Shown here piece by piece: positions 1 through 8,280 of a stretch of DNA of 64,000 nucleotides. The notes beneath the pieces were generated by a model. That model was not told where the DNA came from. It made no database searches and saw only the letters and a program-made list of their open reading frames with translations. The position numbers and the translations under genes are program-made. Numbering within the stretch: the stretch's first letter is position 1; each line of letters starts with the position of its first letter. The DNA lies in the NCBI GenBank assembly GCA_902633335.1, contig CACPFY010000003.1:49972-113971 (forward strand), given 5' to 3'. This DNA comes from an uncultured Pelagibacteraceae bacterium. Lineage in GTDB: Bacteria > Pseudomonadota > Alphaproteobacteria > Pelagibacterales > Pelagibacteraceae.

Positions 1-1
1 A

Positions 2-232
2 TTTTTATCTGATGTAGTAAACGTAAAAGTTTACAGACCCAAGGTTCATGAGACTACAGCATTAGGCGCGGCATTCATGGCTGGTTTAAAAATTGGAGTG
101 TATAAATCTTTAAAAGATATTTCCAAAAACTGGAACTTAGAAAAAAAATTTACTCCCAAAATGAAAAACAGCGACAGAAAATCACTACTATTAGGATGGT
201 CTAAGGCCATTAAAAGAGCACTCATTAATTAA
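2..232 (+). CDS. glpK: Glycerol kinase, C-terminal fragment (truncated by window start)
   Basis: Manual translation of frame 2: FLSDVVNVKVYRPKVHETTALGAAFMAGLKIGVYKSL...KRALIN*. Matches the GlpK C-terminal pattern (RP...ETTALGAA.AGL) and lies beside a glycerol ABC transporter. Confidence 0.85.
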   Translation, partial: FLSDVVNVKVYRPKVHETTALGAAFMAGLKIGVYKSLKDISKNWNLEKKFTPKMKNSDRKSLLLGWSKAIKRALIN

Positions 233-330
233 ATCAATTTAAAGTTGTATTTTTTTTTAAGAATTAGGTCTGTACAAATAAGTTCTATTTTGTTTCAATT
301 AATAAATTAACAAACAACAGAGGGGAATTA

Positions 331-2061
331 ATGTTAAAAACATTGAAAACTATAATAGCTGTTGCTGTTTCATTTTCTATACTTGCTATTTCTAATGCTT
401 TTGCAGACGGTCACATGGCTGCAATTAAGAAATGGTCTAATGGTGAGTTTAGTCTTTCAACTCTTTCAGCAAAAGAAAGAGAAAAAGAACTACAATGGTT
501 TCACGATGCTGCAAAGCCGTTCAAAGGAATGTCTATAAAAGTATTGTCAGAAACTATTCCTACTCACGAGTATGAATCAAAAGTTTTAACAAAAGCTTTT
601 GAAGAAATTACTGGGATTAAAGTAAATCACCAGTTACTTGGAGAAGGTGACGTAGTAATGGCAGTACAAACACAGATGCAAACTAACGTAAGTATTTACG
701 ATGCATACATCAATGACTCAGATTTGATTGGTACTCACGCTAGAATGCAACAAGCTGTAAACCTAACGAAATGGATGGCCGGAGAAGGTAAAGATGTTAC
801 TTTACCAACTTTAGACTTAAATGATTTCATTGGTAAACAGTTTACTACAGGTCCAGATGGTGACTTATATCAGTTACCAGACCAACAATTTGCTAACCTT
901 TACTGGTTTAGAAAAGATTGGTTCGACAGACCTGAAATCAAAAAAGGTTTTAAAGCCAAATACGGATACGATTTAGGTGTACCATTAAACTGGTCTGCTT
1001 ATGAAGACATCGCTAAATATTTCTCAGAAGATGTGAAAAATATTGACGGTGTTAGAATTTACGGTCACATGGACTACGGTAAAAGAGCTCCTGACTTAGG
1101 TTGGAGAATGACTGACGCGTGGTTATCAATGGCTGGAGCAGGTGATGTTGGAAAACCTAATGGAATACCAGTGGACGAATGGGGAATAAGAATGGAAAAA
1201 GGTTCTTGTAACCCTGTTGGAGCTTCTGTAACAAGAGGTGGAGCTGCTAATGGTCCTGCTGCTGTATACGCAATCAGAAAATGGGATGAGTGGTTAAGAA
1301 ACTACGCTCCTCCAGGTGCTGCGGCTATGGACTTCTATCAGTCTTTACCGTCACTATCTTCTGGAAACGTTGCTCAGCAAATATTCTGGTACACAGCTTT
1401 CACAGCTTCTTTAGTAGGAAAAAATCCTAACAATAAAGTTGTTGATGATAAAGGTATGCCGTTATGGAGAATGGGCCCATCACCAAAAGGACCTTATTGG
1501 GAAGAGGGTATGAAGCTTGGATATCAAGATGCTGGATCATGGACTTTATTTAAGTCTACACCAGTTAAAAATAGAAAAGCTGCATGGTTGTACGCTCAAT
1601 TCGTTGTATCAAAAACAGTAGATCTTAAGAAAAGTCACGTAGGTTTAACTATCATTAGAGATAGTTCGATAGACCACAAATCTTTCACAGAAAGAGCACC
1701 AGCACTTGGTGGACTAGTTGAGTTCTACAGATCAAACAACAGAAATATTTGGTCACCAACAGGTGTAAACGTTCCGGACTATCCGAAACTTGCACAAATC
1801 TGGTGGCAACAAATTGGAGATGTAAACTCAGGTGCGTTTACTCCACAACAAGCTATGGATCGTCTTGCAGAAGAGATGGACTTAGTTATGTCTCGTATGG
1901 AAGCTGCTGATAAAGGTAGCAATGCATACGGTGGATGTGGACCAAGACTTAATAAGCCAAGAGAAGCTTCTTATTGGCTAAATAAGAAAGGCTCACCAAA
2001 AGCTAAACGTAATGAGAAACCTCAAGGAAAAACTGTTCCATACGCAAAAGCTTGGAAATAG
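331..2061 (+). CDS. glpV: Glycerol ABC transporter substrate-binding protein (GlpV-like)
   Basis: 576-aa ORF with signal peptide (SILAISNAFA), extracellular solute-binding fold features, GAGGGGAATT RBS region, followed by two ABC ATPases, two permeases and DUF2160. Confidence 0.8.
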   Translation: MLKTLKTIIAVAVSFSILAISNAFADGHMAAIKKWSNGEFSLSTLSAKEREKELQWFHDAAKPFKGMSIKVLSETIPTHEYESKVLTKAFEEITGIKVNHQLLGEGDVVMAVQTQMQTNVSIYDAYINDSDLIGTHARMQQAVNLTKWMAGEGKDVTLPTLDLNDFIGKQFTTGPDGDLYQLPDQQFANLYWFRKDWFDRPEIKKGFKAKYGYDLGVPLNWSAYEDIAKYFSEDVKNIDGVRIYGHMDYGKRAPDLGWRMTDAWLSMAGAGDVGKPNGIPVDEWGIRMEKGSCNPVGASVTRGGAANGPAAVYAIRKWDEWLRNYAPPGAAAMDFYQSLPSLSSGNVAQQIFWYTAFTASLVGKNPNNKVVDDKGMPLWRMGPSPKGPYWEEGMKLGYQDAGSWTLFKSTPVKNRKAAWLYAQFVVSKTVDLKKSHVGLTIIRDSSIDHKSFTERAPALGGLVEFYRSNNRNIWSPTGVNVPDYPKLAQIWWQQIGDVNSGAFTPQQAMDRLAEEMDLVMSRMEAADKGSNAYGGCGPRLNKPREASYWLNKKGSPKAKRNEKPQGKTVPYAKAWK

Positions 2062-2081
2062 TAAGAGGTTAATCTAAATTG

Positions 2082-2111
2082 AAAAGGGGGCACTAGCTGC
2101 CCCCTTTTTTT
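2082..2111 (+). terminator. Rho-independent-type hairpin (terminator/attenuator) between glpV and glpS
   Basis: AAAAGGGGGCA-CTAGC-TGCCCCCTTTTTTT: strong GC stem followed by a T-run. Confidence 0.85.
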
Positions 2112-2129
2112 AAAACTAAATTTTAAATT

Positions 2130-3194
2130 ATGAGTCTAGAATTAAAAAATGTAGAAAAAAAAGTTGGAATAGATACTCATATTCATCCTACAAGTCTTAA
2201 ATTAGAGAAAAATACAATAAATGTACTTCTCGGTTCCACACTAGCTGGGAAGACAACTTTAATGCAAATAATGGCAGGGTTAGATAAACCAACCTCAGGT
2301 GAAATATGGTTTGATGGAAAAAATGTTACTGGTATGAAAGTACAAAAAAGAAATTGTTCTATGGTTTATCAGCAATTTATTAATTATCCAAATTACACAG
2401 TTTATGAAAATATCGCTTCCCCATTAGTAATTACGGGAGTTAAAACTGACGAAATTAAACAAAGAGTAGGAAAGGTGGCTGAACTTTTAAAATTATCAGC
2501 AATGCTTAATAAAAAACCTGACGAATTATCAGGCGGACAACAACAAAGAACTGCATTAGCAAGAGCTTTAGTAAAGGACTCAGATTTAATTTTATTAGAT
2601 GAACCTCTTGCAAATTTAGACTTTAAGCTTAGAGAGGAATTAAGAGAAGAATTACCAAAATTATTTGAAGATAGAGATTGTATAGTTGTTTATGCAACAA
2701 CAGAGCCATCTGATGCATTAATGATCGGTGGAAATACAGCAACACTATTAGAAGGAAGAGTAATTCAATACGGGAAAACTCTAGATGTTTATAATAAGCC
2801 TGAAAATTTAATTTCAGCTAAAGTTTTTAGTGATCCTCCAATGAATATAGCTGAAATCACAAAAAGAGGAGATAATTGTAAATTTACAGATAATGATGTT
2901 CAATGGAAATCATCAGTAAAAATCAAAGATGGTACTTATAGAATAGGTATAAGACCGCATAATATTACTACTTATAAAGAGGGAAATAATTCAGTTGAAA
3001 TTAACGGTAAAGTTCAAATTTCTGAACTTAGTGGGTCAGAGAGCTTAATACACTTTACAAACGGAAATTTAAGCTGGGTTTCATTGTCTAATGGTACCCA
3101 ACAAAAAAATGTTGGAGAAGATACTAAACTATACATGAACACAGACGAGTTTTTATATTTTGATCAAAATAACAGATTGGTGAACAATGGCTAA
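2130..3194 (+). CDS. glpS: Glycerol ABC transporter ATP-binding protein, GlpS-like
   Basis: Walker A GSTLAGKTT, signature LSGGQQQR, Walker B LILLDEP. H-loop region reads VVYATTEPSDAL (His absent). Confidence 0.75.
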   Translation: MSLELKNVEKKVGIDTHIHPTSLKLEKNTINVLLGSTLAGKTTLMQIMAGLDKPTSGEIWFDGKNVTGMKVQKRNCSMVYQQFINYPNYTVYENIASPLVITGVKTDEIKQRVGKVAELLKLSAMLNKKPDELSGGQQQRTALARALVKDSDLILLDEPLANLDFKLREELREELPKLFEDRDCIVVYATTEPSDALMIGGNTATLLEGRVIQYGKTLDVYNKPENLISAKVFSDPPMNIAEITKRGDNCKFTDNDVQWKSSVKIKDGTYRIGIRPHNITTYKEGNNSVEINGKVQISELSGSESLIHFTNGNLSWVSLSNGTQQKNVGEDTKLYMNTDEFLYFDQNNRLVNNG

Positions 3195-4251
3195 AATTAC
3201 TTTAAAAGATTTAAGTCACAGCTATTTAGAGCAACAGAATAGTAATTCTGATTGGGCTTTAAGAGATGTTAATATTGATTGGAAAGACGGTGGAGCATAT
3301 GCACTTTTAGGTCCATCTGGATGTGGAAAAACAACTTTGTTAAATATTGTTTCAGGCTTATTAAAACCAACAAAAGGTAATGTCTTGTTTGATGACAAGG
3401 ATATGACATTACTAAATCCAGTTGAAAGAGATATTGCACAAATATTTCAGTTTCCAGTTATTTACGACACAATGTCAGTTTACGATAATTTAGCTTTCCC
3501 TTTAAAAAATAGAGGTCTTTCTGACTCACAGATTGCCTCTAAAGTTAAAGAAATAGCTGAGATGCTTGAGTTAACAACTACACTAAACAATAGAGCATCT
3601 GGGTTAACAGCTGATGGTAAGCAAAAAATTTCCTTAGGTAGAGGGCTTGTCAGATCAGATGTAAATGTAATTATGTTTGATGAACCATTAACTGTTATAG
3701 ATCCACATTTAAAGTGGGTTTTAAGATCTAAATTAAAAGAACTACACCAAAAAATTAACCGTACTATGATTTATGTGACACACGATCAAACAGAAGCCCT
3801 AACTTTTGCAGATCAAGTTGTAGTCATGCATGAAGGTCAAATCGTACAAACTGGGACACCTGTTGAATTATTTGAGAAACCCAAACATACTTTTGTTGGA
3901 CATTTTATTGGCTCACCCGGAATGAATATACTCCCTTGTGAAATTAAAAATGGTGAAATAAATTTCAGTGGTCAAAAAATTCAAAGTCATAAGACTATAA
4001 AAAAATCAAATTTTAGCAAAACTCAAATAGGTATTAGACCAGAATTTATTAATTTTTCAAAAGATGGGATTCCAGTCAAAATTAAAAGAGTAAGCAATAC
4101 TGGAAGACATAAAATTGTTGATACAGAATGTAACGGGGGAAATATTAAAATATTATCCAACGCCTCTACTGAAATTCCAAGTGGAAGCGCTCATATAACT
4201 TTCAATCAAAAATATACTTATGTTTATGGAGATAACTGGATTATAGAATAA
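3187..4251 (+). CDS. glpT: Glycerol ABC transporter ATP-binding protein, GlpT-like
   Basis: Walker A GPSGCGKTT, degenerate signature LTADGKQK, Walker B VIMFDEP, H-loop YVTHDQTEAL. Confidence 0.75.
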   Translation: MAKITLKDLSHSYLEQQNSNSDWALRDVNIDWKDGGAYALLGPSGCGKTTLLNIVSGLLKPTKGNVLFDDKDMTLLNPVERDIAQIFQFPVIYDTMSVYDNLAFPLKNRGLSDSQIASKVKEIAEMLELTTTLNNRASGLTADGKQKISLGRGLVRSDVNVIMFDEPLTVIDPHLKWVLRSKLKELHQKINRTMIYVTHDQTEALTFADQVVVMHEGQIVQTGTPVELFEKPKHTFVGHFIGSPGMNILPCEIKNGEINFSGQKIQSHKTIKKSNFSKTQIGIRPEFINFSKDGIPVKIKRVSNTGRHKIVDTECNGGNIKILSNASTEIPSGSAHITFNQKYTYVYGDNWIIE

Positions 4252-5117
4252 TGAATAAAACTATTAATCAAAAAGCTTGGTATTTTGTAATTCCCGTATT
4301 TGTTCTTGTTGCATTTAATGCAGCTATTCCTTTAATGACAGTAGTAAATTATTCATTTCAAGAAACTTTTGGGAATAACGTATTTGCTTGGGAAGGCACA
4401 AGATGGTTTAAACAAATTCTGTTATCCGAAAGATTTCATGCTTCATTAGGAAGGCAATTTGCTTTTACTTTTATAATACTTCTTATTCAAATACCTCTAG
4501 GTATTGCAATTGCTTTGACGATGCCAAAAAAAGGTTGGGGAGTACCAGTTTGTTTAATTTTAATGTCTATGCCACTTCTTATACCTTGGAATGTTGTTGG
4601 AGCAATGTGGAATATTTTTGCGCTTCCAGATATTGGATTTCTTGGCTATACATTAAACTCAGTTGGTTTTGATTATAATTTTACCCAACAACCTGGTGAT
4701 GCTTGGTTTACAACTATTCTTATGGATGTTTGGCATTGGACATCATTAGTGGTTCTTTTATCTTACGCAGGACTTAACTCAATTCAACCAGCTTATTATC
4801 AAGCAGCAGAAATCGATGGAGCAAGTAGGTGGGCTACTTTTAGATATATTGAATTACCAAAAATGAAAAAAGTTTTAACTTTAGCCATCTTATTAAGATT
4901 TATGGATAGCTTTATGATTTATACCGAGCCATTTGTTTTAACAGGAGGAGGACCAGGAAATACTACAGCATTTTTATCCATTGATTTAGTTAAAATGGCA
5001 TTAGGTCAATTTGATTTAGGACCAGCGGCAGCAATGTCTTTGATTTATTTCTTTATAGTTCTTTTAGTCTGTTGGGTATTTTATAATTTAATGATGAAAA
5101 ATGAGGCGCAATCATGA
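4251..5117 (+). CDS. glpP: Glycerol ABC transporter permease, GlpP-like
   Basis: 288-aa multi-TM protein with permease EAA motif (AAEIDGASRWATFRYIELPKMK). Confidence 0.75.
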   Translation: MNKTINQKAWYFVIPVFVLVAFNAAIPLMTVVNYSFQETFGNNVFAWEGTRWFKQILLSERFHASLGRQFAFTFIILLIQIPLGIAIALTMPKKGWGVPVCLILMSMPLLIPWNVVGAMWNIFALPDIGFLGYTLNSVGFDYNFTQQPGDAWFTTILMDVWHWTSLVVLLSYAGLNSIQPAYYQAAEIDGASRWATFRYIELPKMKKVLTLAILLRFMDSFMIYTEPFVLTGGGPGNTTAFLSIDLVKMALGQFDLGPAAAMSLIYFFIVLLVCWVFYNLMMKNEAQS

Positions 5118-5914
5118 AAAAATATAAATGGTTAGTTCCTACATTATATATAATTTTTTTAATGCTTCCGATTTATTGGTTGATCAATATGTCTTTTAAG
5201 ACGACTACTGAGATTATAAATACCTACTCGTTGTGGCCGCAAAAATTCACATTAGAAAATTATGTAAAAATATTTACAGACAGTACTTGGTATATGGGTT
5301 ACGTAAATTCAATTACATATACAGTATTTAATACGGTTATTTCAGTAGCAGCTGCTTTACCAGCAGCTTATGCATTTTCAAGGTATAAGTTTTTAGGTGA
5401 TAAACATTTATTCTTCTGGCTATTAACTAACAGAATGGCTCCCCCAGCAGTTTTTGCTTTACCGTTTTTTCAATTTTATTCTTCAGTAAATTTATTTGAT
5501 ACTCATATTGCTGTTGCCTTATCGCATTGCTTATTTAATATTCCTTTAGCAGTTTGGATTTTAGAGGGATTTATGTCTGCAGTTCCAAAAGAATTAGACG
5601 AAACAGCTTATGTAGATGGATATTCTTTTGGAAGATTTTTCTTTAAAATATTCGTGCCAACTATTGCAGCTGGAATAGGTATTACTATGTTTTTCTGCTT
5701 CATGTTCTCCTGGGTTGAGCTTTTATTAGCTAAAACTTTGACAGCCACAGAGGCTAAACCAATAGCTGCCACTATGACAAGAACGGCTAGTACTTCGGGA
5801 TATGAACTTGGTTTATTAGCTGCAGCAGGAACTTTAACAATAATTCCAGGAGCTATTGTAATTTACTTCGTTAAAGATTACATCGCTAAAGGATTTGCGA
5901 TGGGAAGGGTTTAA
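5114..5914 (+). CDS. glpQ: Glycerol ABC transporter permease, GlpQ-like
   Basis: 266-aa multi-TM protein with EAA motif (DETAYVDGYSFGRFFFKIFVP); ATGA overlap with the previous gene. Confidence 0.75.
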   Translation: MKKYKWLVPTLYIIFLMLPIYWLINMSFKTTTEIINTYSLWPQKFTLENYVKIFTDSTWYMGYVNSITYTVFNTVISVAAALPAAYAFSRYKFLGDKHLFFWLLTNRMAPPAVFALPFFQFYSSVNLFDTHIAVALSHCLFNIPLAVWILEGFMSAVPKELDETAYVDGYSFGRFFFKIFVPTIAAGIGITMFFCFMFSWVELLLAKTLTATEAKPIAATMTRTASTSGYELGLLAAAGTLTIIPGAIVIYFVKDYIAKGFAMGRV

Positions 5915-6267
5915 TGTTTACAAAATTATACTCAGCTACTTGGGGGGATGTTGGAAAAGCAAAAGAAAAAGGTTTTTTTGATTTTGATTTATTTTCATGG
6001 ATGGCTTGGACATGGCAAACGGCTGCTTTTTTCATTTTTATAGCTTTATGTATAACGGTAATGCTTATTTGGGAAAAGAAAGTACCAGGAGGTTCTCCAA
6101 GAAAAGGTATTTTAGGTTTAGATACAACTAGAGGTGATAGATTATTTGTTTCTTTATTAGGAAGTGCGTTTATTCATTTAGCATGGTTAGGTCTCGTGGG
6201 TAGTCTCTTGTGGATAGCATCAATTATTTGTGTTGCTTATTTTATTGTTGTATTTAAATACGTATAA
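5914..6267 (+). CDS. DUF2160 family small membrane protein (GlpU-like)
   Basis: 117 aa, WMAWTWQTAAFFIFIALCITVMLIWEKK...GDRLFVSLLGSAFIHLAWLG; directly follows the glycerol permeases. Confidence 0.7.
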   Translation: MFTKLYSATWGDVGKAKEKGFFDFDLFSWMAWTWQTAAFFIFIALCITVMLIWEKKVPGGSPRKGILGLDTTRGDRLFVSLLGSAFIHLAWLGLVGSLLWIASIICVAYFIVVFKYV

Positions 6268-6270
6268 CAA

Positions 6271-7275
6271 ATGGTCAAAGTAGGAATTAATGGTTTTGGT
6301 AGAATAGGGCGGCTTATTTTAAGAGCTTTATTAGAAAACTATAAAGGTAAAATTCAAGTAGTAGGCATTAATGATCTTGGTTCTATAGAAGCCAACGCTC
6401 ACCTAATCAAATTTGATAGTACACATGGCACATTAAATCATGAAGTAAAGACAACTAAAGAAGGTTTTCAAATTGGAGATCAAAATATCAAAGTTTTTGC
6501 TGAAAGAGATCCTGCTAAGTTACCTTGGGGTAAGATAGGAGCTGATGTAGTTTTGGAGTGCACAGGTTTCTTTTTAGATAAAAAAACTGCTGGCAAACAT
6601 ATTGAAGCTGGAGCTAAAAAAGTAATTATATCTGCGCCAGCAAAAGAGGTAGATTTTACAGTAGTTCAAGGAGTAAACAGCAAAGATTTGAAAAAAGAAC
6701 ATAATGTAATTTCTAATGGCTCTTGCACTACTAACTGTTTAGCACCAGTTGCGATGGTTTTAGAAAATACTTTCGGTATTGAATATGGTTATATGACTAC
6801 TATTCATAGTTACACGGGAGACCAAAAACTTTTAGATACATTGCACAAAGACTTGAGAAGAGCCAGAGCATCAGGGGACGCGATGATACCAACTTCAACG
6901 GGCGCCGCTAAAGCAATGAGTTTAGTATTACCAAGTTTAAAAGGAAAACTCGACGGAACAGCCATAAGAGTACCAACACCTAATGTATCTTTAATAGATC
7001 TTACATTCGTACCGAATAAAGAAGTAAGTTCTGAAAGTATTAATGATGCTATGATTAAAGCAGCTAAAGGACCTTTAAAAGGAATATTGGCAACTAATTC
7101 AGCTCCTTTAGTTTCTAAAGATTTTAATCATAACCCACATAGTTCAATATTTGATTTAACACAAACTCAAGTTATAAAAGGTAAATTTAGTAGAGTATTA
7201 TCTTGGTATGATAATGAATGGGGTTTTTCAAATAGGATGTGTGATACTGCAATTCAAATAGCAGGACTGATTTAA
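6271..7275 (+). CDS. gap: Type I glyceraldehyde-3-phosphate dehydrogenase
   Basis: GINGFGRIGR N-terminus and SNGSCTTNCLAP active site. Confidence 0.95.
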   Translation: MVKVGINGFGRIGRLILRALLENYKGKIQVVGINDLGSIEANAHLIKFDSTHGTLNHEVKTTKEGFQIGDQNIKVFAERDPAKLPWGKIGADVVLECTGFFLDKKTAGKHIEAGAKKVIISAPAKEVDFTVVQGVNSKDLKKEHNVISNGSCTTNCLAPVAMVLENTFGIEYGYMTTIHSYTGDQKLLDTLHKDLRRARASGDAMIPTSTGAAKAMSLVLPSLKGKLDGTAIRVPTPNVSLIDLTFVPNKEVSSESINDAMIKAAKGPLKGILATNSAPLVSKDFNHNPHSSIFDLTQTQVIKGKFSRVLSWYDNEWGFSNRMCDTAIQIAGLI

Positions 7276-7451
7276 TTTTTAATATTTTTTTCTGCCTCTT
7301 CAATCAATTTTAAAGTGCTTGGAGGTATATCCTTATTTAATATTTCTTTTGATTTCTGAACAGTGGGATCTTTAATTTTTTTAAAAGGTTTGGAATTATT
7401 TATTTCGTTAACAGCATCTAAAATATCTGAAATATTATATTTTTGGTTCAT
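7272..7451 (-). CDS. Small uncharacterised 59-aa protein downstream of the Anbu peptidase gene (not in ORF track)
   Basis: Manual translation: MNQKYNISDILDAVNEINNSKPFKKIKDPTVQKSKEILNKDIPPSTLKLIEEAEKNIKN*. GGGAG Shine-Dalgarno upstream of ATG (GGGAGAAATAAACAATG); 3-nt gap after the Anbu stop codon; stop overlaps the gap stop codon on the other strand. Confidence 0.65.
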   Translation of the reverse strand: MNQKYNISDILDAVNEINNSKPFKKIKDPTVQKSKEILNKDIPPSTLKLIEEAEKNIKN

Positions 7452-7454
7452 TGT

Positions 7455-8180
7455 TTATTTCTCCCAGTCAAATTTTGGAAAGGTATCAAAAACTTGCAGA
7501 ACCTTATCTGACCACTGATTACAAACCTTTGCATAGTCTTCATCAGTAGTGTTTAGGCACTTTAAGTAAGAAATTTTCTTTTGATCCTTTTTGTAAACAG
7601 CAATGTCAATAGGAGGACCAACTGTAAGGTCACTTTTTAGAGTTGAGTCCATAGAAATTAATGCACATCTTGATGCATCACCTATTGAAACATTAGGAGT
7701 TATAACTCTATCTAAAATAGGTTTTCCATATTTAACTTCACCTATTACAAGGTATGGTTTGCTGTCAGCTGGTCTTATATAATTACCTTGCGGATAAACC
7801 ATATACAGTTCAAGCGATTGACCTTTTATCTGACCTCCGATTATGAAAGTGGATCCCAAAACTGAGCTATCGGTGTTAACACCATCGGGCGATGAGTGCT
7901 TCACATTGAGTTTTCCTATATAAGAAGCAATTTGCTCAAAGTCTTTACAAGTATTTAAATTTAAAGCGCCATTTTTATTTTTTATATCTTTTTCTATTGT
8001 TTTAAAAACCGCTTGAGATGTAGCTAAATTACCTGATGTCACTACTATTATTGTTCTATCTCCAACATCGTAAGTTAACATTTTAGAATAAATATTTACA
8101 TTGTCCAAGCCAGCATTAGTTCTTGAGTCTGAGGCTACTACTATTCCTTCTTTCGTTTTAATACCTACACAATATGTCAT
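7455..8180 (-). CDS. Anbu-type proteasome-like peptidase (20S proteasome beta-subunit fold)
   Basis: MTYCVGIKTKEGIVVASDSRTNAGLDNVNIYSKM: Thr after Met and the SDSRTNAG pattern typical of Anbu/bacterial proteasome homologues; divergent from an ATP-grasp gene as in Anbu loci. Confidence 0.85.
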   Translation of the reverse strand: MTYCVGIKTKEGIVVASDSRTNAGLDNVNIYSKMLTYDVGDRTIIVVTSGNLATSQAVFKTIEKDIKNKNGALNLNTCKDFEQIASYIGKLNVKHSSPDGVNTDSSVLGSTFIIGGQIKGQSLELYMVYPQGNYIRPADSKPYLVIGEVKYGKPILDRVITPNVSIGDASRCALISMDSTLKSDLTVGPPIDIAVYKKDQKKISYLKCLNTTDEDYAKVCNQWSDKVLQVFDTFPKFDWEK

Positions 8181-8280
8181 GTTGAATACTTATTTAAAAT
8201 TAACTAACTTTTCAATTCTTTATTATCATATCTAACATCTAAAATTCGCATTTGATTGTAGAAAAAATAACTAGAATATT

